Below, one piece after another: positions 1-6,141 of a DNA stretch of 7,290 bases. The notes under the pieces were generated by a model. That model had not been told where the DNA came from, did not search any database, and saw only the letters and a program-made list of their open reading frames with translations. Both the position numbers and the translations under genes were made by a program. Position 1 is the first letter of the stretch; each line of letters opens with the position of its first letter. This DNA is from Clostridiaceae bacterium (GTDB taxonomy: Bacteria; Bacillota; Clostridia; DSM-8532), in contig JANYKF010000408.1 of assembly GCA_025361665.1 (NCBI GenBank), positions 1 through 7,290 of the forward strand. The letters run 5' to 3'.

Positions 1-930
1 GGTCATCGGGTTTCCCATGCAGAACACCCTTACCCTGACCGCCATTCTCGGCGGATACCTGCTTTTCAGACTCTCCCTCCTGGGCGACAGCTCATAGAGA
101 CGGGCACCGCTTGCCGTGATGGCTGCCGCCAACTCCGGTATGTTTTCCGTACCGGGAAGAACCAGGCTGATTTTTTCGCCGGTTTGTTCCAGTTTGGGAT
201 CCAAGTGCTTCATATAGACCATCAGCGCTTCTGTCAACCCCTTCACATGAAGGGTCACCGTTGTGGCGGACTGCTGGAATTCTTCCATGGAGGCATAGCG
301 AAGGATGGACCCTTCCCGGATGAAAGCCACATTTGTGCAGACCATTTCGACTTCACTCAGGAGGTGGCTGTTGAGCATGACGGTTTTGCCCCTGTCCTTC
401 AAATCGGTGATGATCTCCCGCACATCGCGGCGGCCGATTGGGTCCATGGCGGAAGTGGGTTCATCCAGAAAAAGCACCTCCGGATCGGCCAGCAAGGCAC
501 AGGCCAGCCCAATGCGCTGCTGCATTCCTTTGCTGTAGGTCCCCACCTTGTATTTTTCCTGGCCGGTCAGTTTGACGATCTCCAATACTTCCCGCATCCT
601 GACCGCTGCTTTTCCGGGATCCATCTTCCCCAGGGAACAGTGGAAGGACAGGAGATCCCAGCCGGTCATCCATTCCTGGTACTTGAAATTCTCCGGCAGA
701 TACCCGAGACGTCTCCTTGTTGCCACATCCCCCAGCGGCTTTCCCAGCACGCCTGCTTCCCCCGAGGTCGGAAACACAAGCCCCACAAGCATCTTGACGA
801 GGGTGCTCTTGCCCGCCCCGTTGGGTCCCAGAAGGCCGAACACTTCGCCCTTTTCCACTTCGAAACTGATATCACGGCACCCGAGTTTTTTTCCGTACAT
901 TTTCGTAAGGTTCTTCACTTGTATGACCAT
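1..930 (-). CDS. ABC transporter ATP-binding protein, 3' end outside window
   Basis: This is the nucleotide-binding subunit of an ABC exporter; it hydrolyses ATP at the inner face of the membrane to drive a partner permease. The 310 codons visible contain Walker A GPNGAGKST (residues 35-43), the signature YSKGMQQR (132-139), Walker B with the catalytic Glu, LFLDEPTS (153-160, E157), and the switch His in SHLLSE (H189). ATG at 930 is chosen because GATGAGG lies about 6 nt upstream and the Rossmann-like start MVIQVKNLTKMYG is typical. It begins 33 nt after the anti-sigma stop, so it is probably the third gene of the sigma operon, as in the B. subtilis sigY-yxl layout. The permease gene is expected below position 1. 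The last ~22 residues, after LSPRRESL, are Arg/Pro-rich and do not look like the usual family C-terminus; a frameshift there is possible. The transported substrate is unknown. Confidence 0.93.
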   Translation of the reverse strand, partial: MVIQVKNLTKMYGKKLGCRDISFEVEKGEVFGLLGPNGAGKSTLVKMLVGLVFPTSGEAGVLGKPLGDVATRRRLGYLPENFKYQEWMTGWDLLSFHCSLGKMDPGKAAVRMREVLEIVKLTGQEKYKVGTYSKGMQQRIGLACALLADPEVLFLDEPTSAMDPIGRRDVREIITDLKDRGKTVMLNSHLLSEVEMVCTNVAFIREGSILRYASMEEFQQSATTVTLHVKGLTEALMVYMKHLDPKLEQTGEKISLVLPGTENIPELAAAITASGARLYELSPRRESLKSRYPPRMAVRVRVFCMGNPMT

Positions 931-963
931 GGCAACCTCATCCGGCATTCCCCGCAGATCGCT

Positions 964-2151
964 TTATTGGACGGGAACCAGGGACTTGGCCATTGCTATC
1001 AGTTCCGCCTTGTCCATATTGCCGCCAAGCGCGCAAATGGTATTGTCCATAATCATGACCAGGCTGGATTGAAGGCTCGAATCGGGATCTTTCCCGTCTG
1101 CCGTTCGATTGCTGTAAATCCAGGCTGTCTGGCCGTTAATCATGACTTCTTCCGATATTTCGCCCACAACGGGAATATAGAGTGTGTTTTTCCAGTCGGT
1201 GATTCCCTTGAGCTGGTTTTTCAGATTCTCGGGAAGGATGGGGAGTTCCAACAGGGCATCATGAATCTGGTTCACATCCACATCCGCCGGAACCTCCAGG
1301 GAAGGCTTGGCCGTTTCAGTCAGGTAAACGGTTCCCTTGTCTGTCTGCCAGACCATGTTGACCTGACGGGCCATGTCAACCGCCACCGTTTTCCCGTCTA
1401 TGGAAACAGGCAGCAGTTTTGTGGCGCCGTAAGATTTCATCAGTTCATTGACGGCATCCACTTTCAGTGTGAATTCCACCCTTGACGGAGCGACTTGGGA
1501 TACAGTCGGTTCTGTTCCGAGCAGGCTTTTGGGAATCATCAGCTTGAAGTCGATTGGGGCGGCTGCCTCCGCAAGGGAATTCTGCGTGCTTTCGCCTCCG
1601 GTCATTTTCATGCTGCCCAATTGATCAATATTGATATTCGGATTCTTTTGATTGATCTGGTCTTGAATTTGCTGAATATCATCCATGGAAAGGGCAATCC
1701 CCTTTATTTTTTCCACACGGAATATGGTAAGGGCATTGGAAATGGCTGCCCGAATGGGCTGCACCGTGACACAGAGCAGCAGGACAAGGGTAAGGCAAGC
1801 AGCGGTCACCCCTTTGTGATTTTTCTTCATCCAATTCAACATGACACTCCATCCTTTCCTGATGTTCCTGTTTCCAGGATGCACAATCTTCCCGTTTTGG
1901 GGAAAGGAGCCGATGCTCCCTGCCTTCCCGCAGTTTCTTCTGGCAGAGGGATCCCCATTTTCGCTGGCCATATGTTGTCGATAGGCATGTACCCGGGAAT
2001 AGACCAGGTCATCGTTTTCCTTTAGATTGTCAAAGGTGTTTTTACAGACCGCGCACTGTAACAGGTGCTGCTCCATTTGCTTTTTCAGACCGATATCCAG
2101 CTCGCCATCCAGCAAGGACTGTAGCATGCCGATACTTGGGCATTTCATCAT
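964..2151 (-). CDS. Membrane-anchored anti-sigma factor with N-terminal zinc finger (zf-HC2 type)
   Basis: This 395-residue protein is predicted to hold the ECF sigma factor encoded just upstream in an inactive complex at the membrane. Residues 1-45 form an anti-sigma zinc finger with the H-x3-C-x2-C motif (H29, C33, C36). A linker of about 60 residues follows. One membrane segment lies at about 114-130 (GVTAACLTLVLLLCVTV), then a motif typical of Bacillota anti-sigma factors (IRAAISNALTIFRVEKIKGI). The remaining ~250 residues should be outside the membrane; the end (ICALGGNMDKAELIAMAKSL) resembles DUF4367-like sensory domains. ATG 2151 is supported by GGGAGGTG 5 nt upstream. A second ATG follows immediately. 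The start overlaps the preceding 11-codon frame by ATGA, so translation is likely coupled. No site for regulated proteolysis was identified, and the inducing signal is unknown. Confidence 0.9.
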   Translation of the reverse strand: MMKCPSIGMLQSLLDGELDIGLKKQMEQHLLQCAVCKNTFDNLKENDDLVYSRVHAYRQHMASENGDPSARRNCGKAGSIGSFPQNGKIVHPGNRNIRKGWSVMLNWMKKNHKGVTAACLTLVLLLCVTVQPIRAAISNALTIFRVEKIKGIALSMDDIQQIQDQINQKNPNINIDQLGSMKMTGGESTQNSLAEAAAPIDFKLMIPKSLLGTEPTVSQVAPSRVEFTLKVDAVNELMKSYGATKLLPVSIDGKTVAVDMARQVNMVWQTDKGTVYLTETAKPSLEVPADVDVNQIHDALLELPILPENLKNQLKGITDWKNTLYIPVVGEISEEVMINGQTAWIYSNRTADGKDPDSSLQSSLVMIMDNTICALGGNMDKAELIAMAKSLVPVQ

Positions 2152-2183
2152 TCACGCACCTCCCGGTTGTAAAATCTCATCAT
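2148..2183 (-). CDS. Mini-ORF 2, 11 codons, translational relay element
   Basis: The frame encodes MMRFYNREVRE and a TGA stop. Its ATG overlaps the stop of mini-ORF 1 by ATGA, and its own TGA overlaps the ATG of the anti-sigma gene by ATGA (2148-2151). GGGAAGTG precedes its start by 5 nt. The tail YNREVRE is identical to the end of the sigma factor, because the frame arises from duplication of that region. A function for the peptide itself is doubtful; its likely role is to pass reinitiating ribosomes on to the anti-sigma start. Ribosome occupancy is not known. Confidence 0.4.
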   Translation of the reverse strand: MMRFYNREVRE

Positions 2184-2215
2184 TCATGCACTTCCCGGTA
2201 GTAAAATTTCATCAT
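2180..2215 (-). CDS. Mini-ORF 1, 11 codons, translational relay element
   Basis: The frame encodes MMKFYYREVHE and a TGA stop. Its ATG overlaps the sigma factor stop codon by ATGA (2212-2215), and its stop overlaps the start of mini-ORF 2 in the same way (2180-2183). The SD-like GGGAAGTG that serves it lies inside the last codons of the sigma gene. It differs from mini-ORF 2 at three residues. It may be an incidental product of repeat expansion rather than a selected peptide. Confidence 0.4.
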   Translation of the reverse strand: MMKFYYREVHE

Positions 2216-2745
2216 TCACGCACTTCCCGGTTGTAAGTCTTCCTGAATTTGGCCTGGGCCCTTGCCAGCGTTGTGCCCATGGAGGTTTTCTCAACCCCGG
2301 TCATTTCCGCGATTTCACCATATTTATAGCCGGAGAATTTGAGGAGCAAACACACACGATCCCTTTCAGACAGGCGGTTCAGGGCTTTTCTGGTCTGCCG
2401 GATTTCCTGGTTTCGAATGACGGATTCCTCAACGGTGATGACATTGTCCGATTCATCCTCCATCATGACCCGATCCCTGCCCCGACGGGTTCTTTCCTCC
2501 CGAAGGTGGTTCAGGGAAAGATTCGTGGCCACCCGGAGCAGCCATGGCAAAACGCGATCATGATCCGGAGGGGAATGAAACAGGCGGATAAACGCTTCCT
2601 GAACCAGGTCTTCGGCAGCTTCCCGACTCCCTGTCAGATAGGCGATATGCCCGCGGATTCTTCTGTAGTGGGTTTCATAATAATCCCGAAAGACAGGATT
2701 GTTTCCAATTGTCATTCTATTCTGCGCCGGACCTTTTTCAGACAC
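2212..2745 (-). CDS. ECF-type RNA polymerase sigma factor (sigma-70 family)
   Basis: This 177-residue protein has the two-domain layout of an extracytoplasmic-function sigma factor. Region 2 (about 17-82) includes REAAEDLVQEAFIRLF and WLLRVATNLSLNHLRE, used for core binding and -10 recognition. Region 4 (about 119-170) includes the helix-turn-helix YGEIAEMTGVEKTSMGTTLARAQAKF for -35 contact. There is no region 1 or 3, and the length is normal for the class. The start is GTG at 2745, supported by GGGAGGG 5 nt upstream; the in-frame ATG at 2715 has no SD. The gene is followed directly by its probable antagonist, so the pair forms a sigma/anti-sigma switch. Autoregulation is usual in the class, but no convincing ECF promoter was found upstream. 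Its stop codon lies inside the third copy of the 32-bp repeat. Confidence 0.93.
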   Translation of the reverse strand: MSEKGPAQNRMTIGNNPVFRDYYETHYRRIRGHIAYLTGSREAAEDLVQEAFIRLFHSPPDHDRVLPWLLRVATNLSLNHLREERTRRGRDRVMMEDESDNVITVEESVIRNQEIRQTRKALNRLSERDRVCLLLKFSGYKYGEIAEMTGVEKTSMGTTLARAQAKFRKTYNREVRE

Positions 2746-2918
2746 AATATCCCTCCCGCTTCTGTCCTGTAAATGCGCCGGTTGAAATAAATAACCGTAG
2801 GCATGCTAGCGCATTCACAGGTCTTCCTGGTGATTCGCCGCGAAGCGTGTGAAGTCTGATGGTCCCAATAATGATACAACACATCCGAAGCGGTTTTTGT
2901 GACAATTATTTCTTGTGC
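2746..2918. other. Intergenic spacer before the sigma operon
   Basis: This 173-nt stretch separates the oxidoreductase stop from the sigma GTG and should hold the sigma operon promoter. On the minus strand TTGTCA (about 2902) and TATCAT (about 2873) can be seen, but they are 23 nt apart, too far for a standard sigma-A promoter. No stem followed by a T-run is present, so termination of the upstream transcript is not evident and read-through is possible. No small gene with an SD was found here. Confidence 0.5.
2779..2797. repeat. Short inverted repeat CGGTT-N9-AACCG upstream of the sigma gene
   Basis: Two 5-bp arms, CGGTT (2779-2783) and AACCG (2793-2797), flank an AT-rich 9-nt centre about 35-50 nt upstream of the sigma start. 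It could be a regulator site or lie around the transcription start. Arms this short can occur by chance, so the call is weak. Confidence 0.25.
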
Positions 2919-4067
2919 TCAGCCGCCGTACTGCTCCAGCATCCCGTTGATCTCCTCAAGGCCCAGTAAGTCAAAACCGGTTGCAATGGATTGGGTCTGT
3001 CCGGTTTCCGCCGCACGATACCCGGATTCGATGATGTCGATGACATGCCGCGCATGTTCCACGTTGCAGTAAGGCTTTTTCCCATCCTCGGCAATCCAGT
3101 CCACCAGCTGCATGATATCCTCATATACGTGGTTTTCACCCATCTTGCCATGTTCTCCGAAATGATGGGGCATGTGATCGCCGGGTCTGCCCAGCTTTTC
3201 ACCGTTGAACACCAATCCCTCGACTTTTCCCGACAGGCCGTAGACATAAGGGGAGAAACCATCTGCAACGGCGCCAACAGGCGCGGCATAAACCACGCCG
3301 AAGAGGTTTTCGTCGAATTCCAGCATCAAGGTGGTGCTGTCATCCATCTCATTGGCTATCTGTTCACCACGGAAATCAAAGGAAGGAACCACCCTGCCGC
3401 TCATGGCGCTGACTTTTCTCACAGGGCCTAAAATCCCGGTCATCGCGTGAAGGCAGTAGACCGTGACATCGTATTGCGGTCCGCCGCCTGGTTTTTTGAA
3501 ATACCAGGCCGGATTGGTGTTGGTGAGAATGTCATTTCCATGGCGATACGGCTCGTTGATATGATAACTGCCGACACTGCCCGTGCCGCAGATCGACCAG
3601 ACAGGGCGCCCCAGCCGGCCCTCCAGAAGCAGTTTGCGGATCCGCTGATTGACTGCCCAGTACATTTGACCGGGACTTGCGACGATTTTCAGCCCCTTCG
3701 ATTCCGCTTTGGCGATCAGGATATCGGCTTCCGCCTTGGTCGTCGTCATCGTCTTGTTGAAATGGATGTGCTTTCCGGCATCCAATGCCATCATGCCCTG
3801 TTCGAAATGCATGCCGATGGGTGTGCAGATGGTGACGGCATCTACATTTTTATCCGCCAGCAACGCTTCATAGCCAGTATATCCCTTGTCAACGCCATAT
3901 GCGGCTGCCGCGGCATCGGCGCGGCCCTGCACCAGGTCGCAGACTGCCGCAAGGTGGACCTTATCCTGAACATCCGCTTGCGAAAGATGTTTCAATGCCG
4001 CGTTGATGCCAATGGCCCCCGCGCCCACAACGCCCATGCCCAACTGGTTTCCCACATTATACTTCAT
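2919..4067 (-). CDS. Gfo/Idh/MocA-family NAD(P)-dependent oxidoreductase
   Basis: This 382-residue cytoplasmic enzyme is predicted to oxidise or reduce a sugar, inositol or related polyol with NAD(P). The N-terminal Rossmann domain shows GVVGAGAIG (12-20, GxGxxG) and an acidic turn in AVCD (D44). The substrate domain carries GGGPQYDVTVYCLH, with the probable catalytic pair D200 and H207. The usual EKP motif is replaced by NKT (N104-K105-T106); the Lys is kept. ATG 4067 is preferred because GAGGGG lies about 7 nt upstream. An in-frame TTG at 4088 would overlap the previous gene and lacks a clear SD. The gene begins 11 nt after the stop of another Gfo/Idh gene, so the two are almost certainly co-transcribed. 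The substrate is unknown. Some members of this fold act as NAD-dependent glycoside hydrolases, and that cannot be excluded. Confidence 0.9.
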   Translation of the reverse strand: MKYNVGNQLGMGVVGAGAIGINAALKHLSQADVQDKVHLAAVCDLVQGRADAAAAAYGVDKGYTGYEALLADKNVDAVTICTPIGMHFEQGMMALDAGKHIHFNKTMTTTKAEADILIAKAESKGLKIVASPGQMYWAVNQRIRKLLLEGRLGRPVWSICGTGSVGSYHINEPYRHGNDILTNTNPAWYFKKPGGGPQYDVTVYCLHAMTGILGPVRKVSAMSGRVVPSFDFRGEQIANEMDDSTTLMLEFDENLFGVVYAAPVGAVADGFSPYVYGLSGKVEGLVFNGEKLGRPGDHMPHHFGEHGKMGENHVYEDIMQLVDWIAEDGKKPYCNVEHARHVIDIIESGYRAAETGQTQSIATGFDLLGLEEINGMLEQYGG

Positions 4068-4078
4068 GACCCGCCCCC

Positions 4079-5035
4079 TCAGTGCCAATCACTTCGGATT
4101 TGGTTGATGGTCCCGATGATGGCGATGGATTCATCCAGCGGCATTGTCGGGCTTTCCTTCAGACCTTCCCGGATGCAGCGTTCCACTTCCAGCAGTTCAT
4201 ATTCAAATCCCTCTGCTGCGGTCTTATGTTCGAACACTTCCGGATTTCCGCCACGCGGAAACAATTCGGCGCTTTGCGCGCACCAGAACCATTTGGGAAT
4301 GTGAATCTTGCCATCGATGCCATAAATCCACGCCTCGTTGGCCGATTCCGTGCTCCCCGAAGCATACATCGAAACCAACTCCCCTTCATCATAACGCATG
4401 ATGGCTGCTGCCTGGCTATCTACCCCGAATGGGTTGAACGTGCCGAAAGCCTTCACTTCCAAAGGCATTTTGCGAAGCATGTAAGCAGCCAATGACGTCG
4501 TATACACGCCGATATCTAGCATCCCGCCGATGGATGCCACAGGCAGAACCGGAGCCCCGGGGGGTTCCTTTGATCCGTAGAACCCCATGTCAGCCTGTAT
4601 CATGACGATTTTGCCGATGCGTCCTTCCTCCACCCATTGCCTTGCCTTGAGAATGGAGGGAATGAACCGTGTCCACATGGCTTCCATCAGAAAAACGCCG
4701 TTCGCACGGGCACAGTCCGCCATTCGTTTTGCTTCCGCTTCGGTCACGGCAAAGGGCTTCTCGCACATCACCGGCTTGCCGTGCTCCAGTGCAAGGCATG
4801 CATGCTCACAGTGAAAGCTTGCCGGAGTGGAAACATATACCACTTCCACGTCAGGATCTTTCACCAGTTCCTCATAACTTCCATACCACCGTTTCGTGTT
4901 GTACGCCTCCGCTGCCGCTTTTGCCCGATCTTCCGACCGGGACGCGATGGCAAACATTTCCGGCCCTTCCGCAACTGCGAAACTTTTCGACACTCTCCGG
5001 ACGATGCCCCCGGGTCCCATGATTCCCCATTTCAT
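4079..5035 (-). CDS. Gfo/Idh/MocA-family oxidoreductase, dihydrodiol-dehydrogenase-like
   Basis: This 318-residue protein has a Rossmann N-terminus beginning MKWGIMGPGGIVRRV, the canonical CEKPFAV motif (E92-K93-P94) and MEAMWTRFIP, the last typical of the subgroup annotated as dihydrodiol dehydrogenases or glucose-fructose-oxidoreductase-like enzymes. The substrate domain includes GGMLDIGVYTT, with D174 and Y178 as probable catalytic residues. ATG 5035 is chosen because GGGAGGT lies about 7 nt upstream; the 15 residues that an upstream TTG at 5080 would add do not look like family sequence. It follows nagB by 73 nt and precedes the second oxidoreductase by 11 nt. It is clearly different in sequence from that neighbour, so the two probably catalyse different steps rather than being a recent duplication. 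The substrate is not predictable from sequence alone. Confidence 0.9.
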   Translation of the reverse strand: MKWGIMGPGGIVRRVSKSFAVAEGPEMFAIASRSEDRAKAAAEAYNTKRWYGSYEELVKDPDVEVVYVSTPASFHCEHACLALEHGKPVMCEKPFAVTEAEAKRMADCARANGVFLMEAMWTRFIPSILKARQWVEEGRIGKIVMIQADMGFYGSKEPPGAPVLPVASIGGMLDIGVYTTSLAAYMLRKMPLEVKAFGTFNPFGVDSQAAAIMRYDEGELVSMYASGSTESANEAWIYGIDGKIHIPKWFWCAQSAELFPRGGNPEVFEHKTAAEGFEYELLEVERCIREGLKESPTMPLDESIAIIGTINQIRSDWH

Positions 5036-5078
5036 GCTGATAACCTCCCTGTCACACTCATATGTCGAGTCGGTTTTC

Positions 5079-5096
5079 AAACCTGTCTCAGGGTTT
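5079..5096. other. Weak imperfect hairpin between nagB and the first oxidoreductase
   Basis: AAACCTG (5079-5085) can pair with CAGGGTTT (5089-5096) with one bulged base and a 3-nt loop, within the 73-nt nagB/oxidoreductase spacer. It could slow transcription or affect mRNA processing. The stem is short and lacks the GC-rich arm and T-run of a full intrinsic terminator, so co-transcription through it is likely. Confidence 0.2.
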
Positions 5097-5108
5097 TAGG
5101 AGAAGTGT

Positions 5109-5843
5109 TCAACTAAGGCTGATTCGCCCGAGTGCCGCCTCGTCCGCGACAATGGTGACGTCCGGATGCAATTGGATGATGGAGGCCGGTACGGACGGCG
5201 TGATCGGACCCATCATGGCACGGCGGAGGATTTCCGCCTTGTCGGCGCCACTGACCACCAGCAATATTTTCCTGGCCTGCATGATGGCCTTGATGCCCAT
5301 GGTCAGCGCATATTTCGGAACTTCTTCCTTGTTCCGGAAAAACCGTGTATTGGCTTCGATGGTTCGCTGATTGAGGATGACTCGATGGGTTGTCTTGTCG
5401 AAAGCCTGATCCGGTTCGTTGAACCCGATATGCCCGTTGTGCCCAATCCCAAGCAGTTGCAGGTCGATGCCGCCCAGATCGGTGATGAGCTGGTCATAAC
5501 GTTTGCATTCAGCCTCGTAATCCTGAGCCATGCCGTTCGGCAAATGAGTGCTTTCCATTGGTATATTGACATCCCTGAACAGATTTTGATTCATATAATA
5601 CCGGTAACTCTGTTCATGTTCCGGAGATAGCCCAGAGTATTCATCCAGATTGACAGTGCGGATTTTTGAGAAGTCAAGGTCATCCTTGCGATACCATTCA
5701 ACAAGCTGGTGGTAGACTCCCAACGGTGTAGATCCAGTCGCCAAGCCAATTACACTGTTTGGGAACAAGATAATCTGGGCCGATACGATGTTTGCCGCCT
5801 TGCGGCTCATTCCCGCATAGTCCTTTGCTTGAATGATTTTCAT
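5109..5843 (-). CDS. nagB: Glucosamine-6-phosphate deaminase
   Basis: NagB converts glucosamine 6-phosphate to fructose 6-phosphate and ammonia in the cytoplasm, linking amino-sugar breakdown to glycolysis. The 244-residue product has the phosphate loop GLATGSTPLGVYHQL (33-47), the proton-transfer aspartate in TVNLDEYSG (D67, equivalent to E. coli Asp72) and the active-site stretch LGIGHNGHIGFNEP (131-144, with H138 and E143 matching E. coli His143 and Glu148). The position of E. coli Asp141 is Asn136 here. The length fits the short Gram-positive NagB form, without the C-terminal extension of the E. coli allosteric enzyme. ATG 5843 is supported by GGAGGTG 5 nt upstream; the open frame continues upstream but shows no family sequence. 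No nagA is present in the window. The neighbouring oxidoreductases suggest a pathway beyond plain N-acetylglucosamine use. Confidence 0.94.
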   Translation of the reverse strand: MKIIQAKDYAGMSRKAANIVSAQIILFPNSVIGLATGSTPLGVYHQLVEWYRKDDLDFSKIRTVNLDEYSGLSPEHEQSYRYYMNQNLFRDVNIPMESTHLPNGMAQDYEAECKRYDQLITDLGGIDLQLLGIGHNGHIGFNEPDQAFDKTTHRVILNQRTIEANTRFFRNKEEVPKYALTMGIKAIMQARKILLVVSGADKAEILRRAMMGPITPSVPASIIQLHPDVTIVADEAALGRISLS

Positions 5844-5945
5844 GTGGCACCTCCACTTTGCATACGCTTTCCGCCTCGGGGCAGAACACACAAGTATGCG
5901 CAGGCGGGATCGTCGCATTTGCATGCCCATCAGCTTGCACATAAA

Positions 5946-5962
5946 GAATCATAACATGATTC
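5946..5962 (-). promoter_or_regulatory. Candidate operator overlapping an extended -10 element of nagB
   Basis: GAATCAT-AAC-ATGATTC is a perfect 7-bp inverted repeat around a 3-nt centre. On the minus strand it contains TGTTATGAT (5956-5948), which fits an extended -10 (TGnTATnAT) for transcription toward nagB about 105 nt downstream. No good -35 hexamer lies 17 nt upstream, which extended -10 promoters can tolerate. A repressor bound here would block RNA polymerase directly. The sequence does not match the NagR/YvoA site as I remember it, so the regulator is unknown. Confidence 0.4.
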
Positions 5963-6050
5963 GACGATTTCCGGCATGGCCATTTTTCAAAACATGTTCC
6001 CTGGCATGGCGGACGACGGTGGCTGGGCGGAAGCCGGCAACAGTTTCTAT

Positions 6051-6072
6051 CCCCGGCTGGCCAGCCCCGGGG
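6051..6072. repeat. GC-rich dyad downstream of the hydrolase gene
   Basis: The perfect 12-bp palindrome GGCTGGCCAGCC (6055-6066) is flanked by a CCCC run and a GGGG run that can extend the stem with a 2-nt bulge. It lies about 70 nt past the hydrolase stop. The RNA stem would be stable, but no T-run follows on either strand, so it is not a standard intrinsic terminator. It might protect the hydrolase mRNA 3' end or bind a protein. Confidence 0.35.
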
Positions 6073-6141
6073 CGATGGAGGCTTTCGCTTTGCTGTCCCA
6101 CCAGGGAGCCCCAAGGCCTCTGATCCATTCCCTGAGCCATG

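Larger units (their letters stand above)
2144..2239 (-). repeat. Three tandem copies of a 32-bp unit spanning the sigma/anti-sigma junction
   Basis: Copies lie at 2144-2175, 2176-2207 and 2208-2239, with a period of exactly 32 bp. Copy 1 differs from copy 2 at four positions and from copy 3 at four, three of those at the outer end of copy 3. Copy 3 is the end of the sigma gene itself, so the two other copies look like duplications of the sigma tail plus the stop/start junction. On the minus strand each unit contains an SD-like sequence (GGGAAGTG, GGGAAGTG, then GGGAGGTG) followed by the overlapping stop/start GAATGATGA. Confidence 0.95.
5844..6141. other. Long leader/intergenic region upstream of nagB
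   Basis: This 298-nt gap separates the hydrolase stop from nagB. Its nagB-proximal third holds a 17-bp inverted repeat with an extended -10-like sequence (5946-5962), which would give a 5' leader of about 100 nt. Its distal part holds a GC-rich dyad (6051-6072). Open frames in the gap are short, lack SDs and run into neighbouring genes in the wrong frame, so no gene is called. No recognised riboswitch was identified. Confidence 0.5.

Noticed and set aside
184..1485. 433-residue plus-strand open frame opposite the ABC ATPase and anti-sigma genes
   Set aside because: Its codons are exact complements of the sense codons, and both sense genes share this register. It stays open simply because TTA, CTA and TCA codons are absent from the sense genes here. 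It shows no family motifs, and the sense frames carry clear domains.
2803..2816. Possible CcpA cre-like site upstream of the sigma gene (TGAATGCGCTAGCA on the minus strand)
   Set aside because: It misses the consensus at two positions and precedes a sigma operon rather than the sugar genes, so chance is the simpler explanation.
2850..2890. Intrinsic terminator after the second oxidoreductase
   Set aside because: The only compact dyad nearby (TTCGCGGCGAA, about 2834-2844) is too short and has no following T-run.
2870..2907. TTGTCA and TATCAT as a sigma-A promoter for the sigma operon
   Set aside because: The spacing of 23 nt is too long for a standard promoter, and no better-spaced partner hexamer was found.
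3447..4304. 285-residue plus-strand open frame opposite the oxidoreductase genes
   Set aside because: It crosses the junction of two well-supported minus-strand genes, has no recognisable motif, and the opposite strand explains the coding signal.
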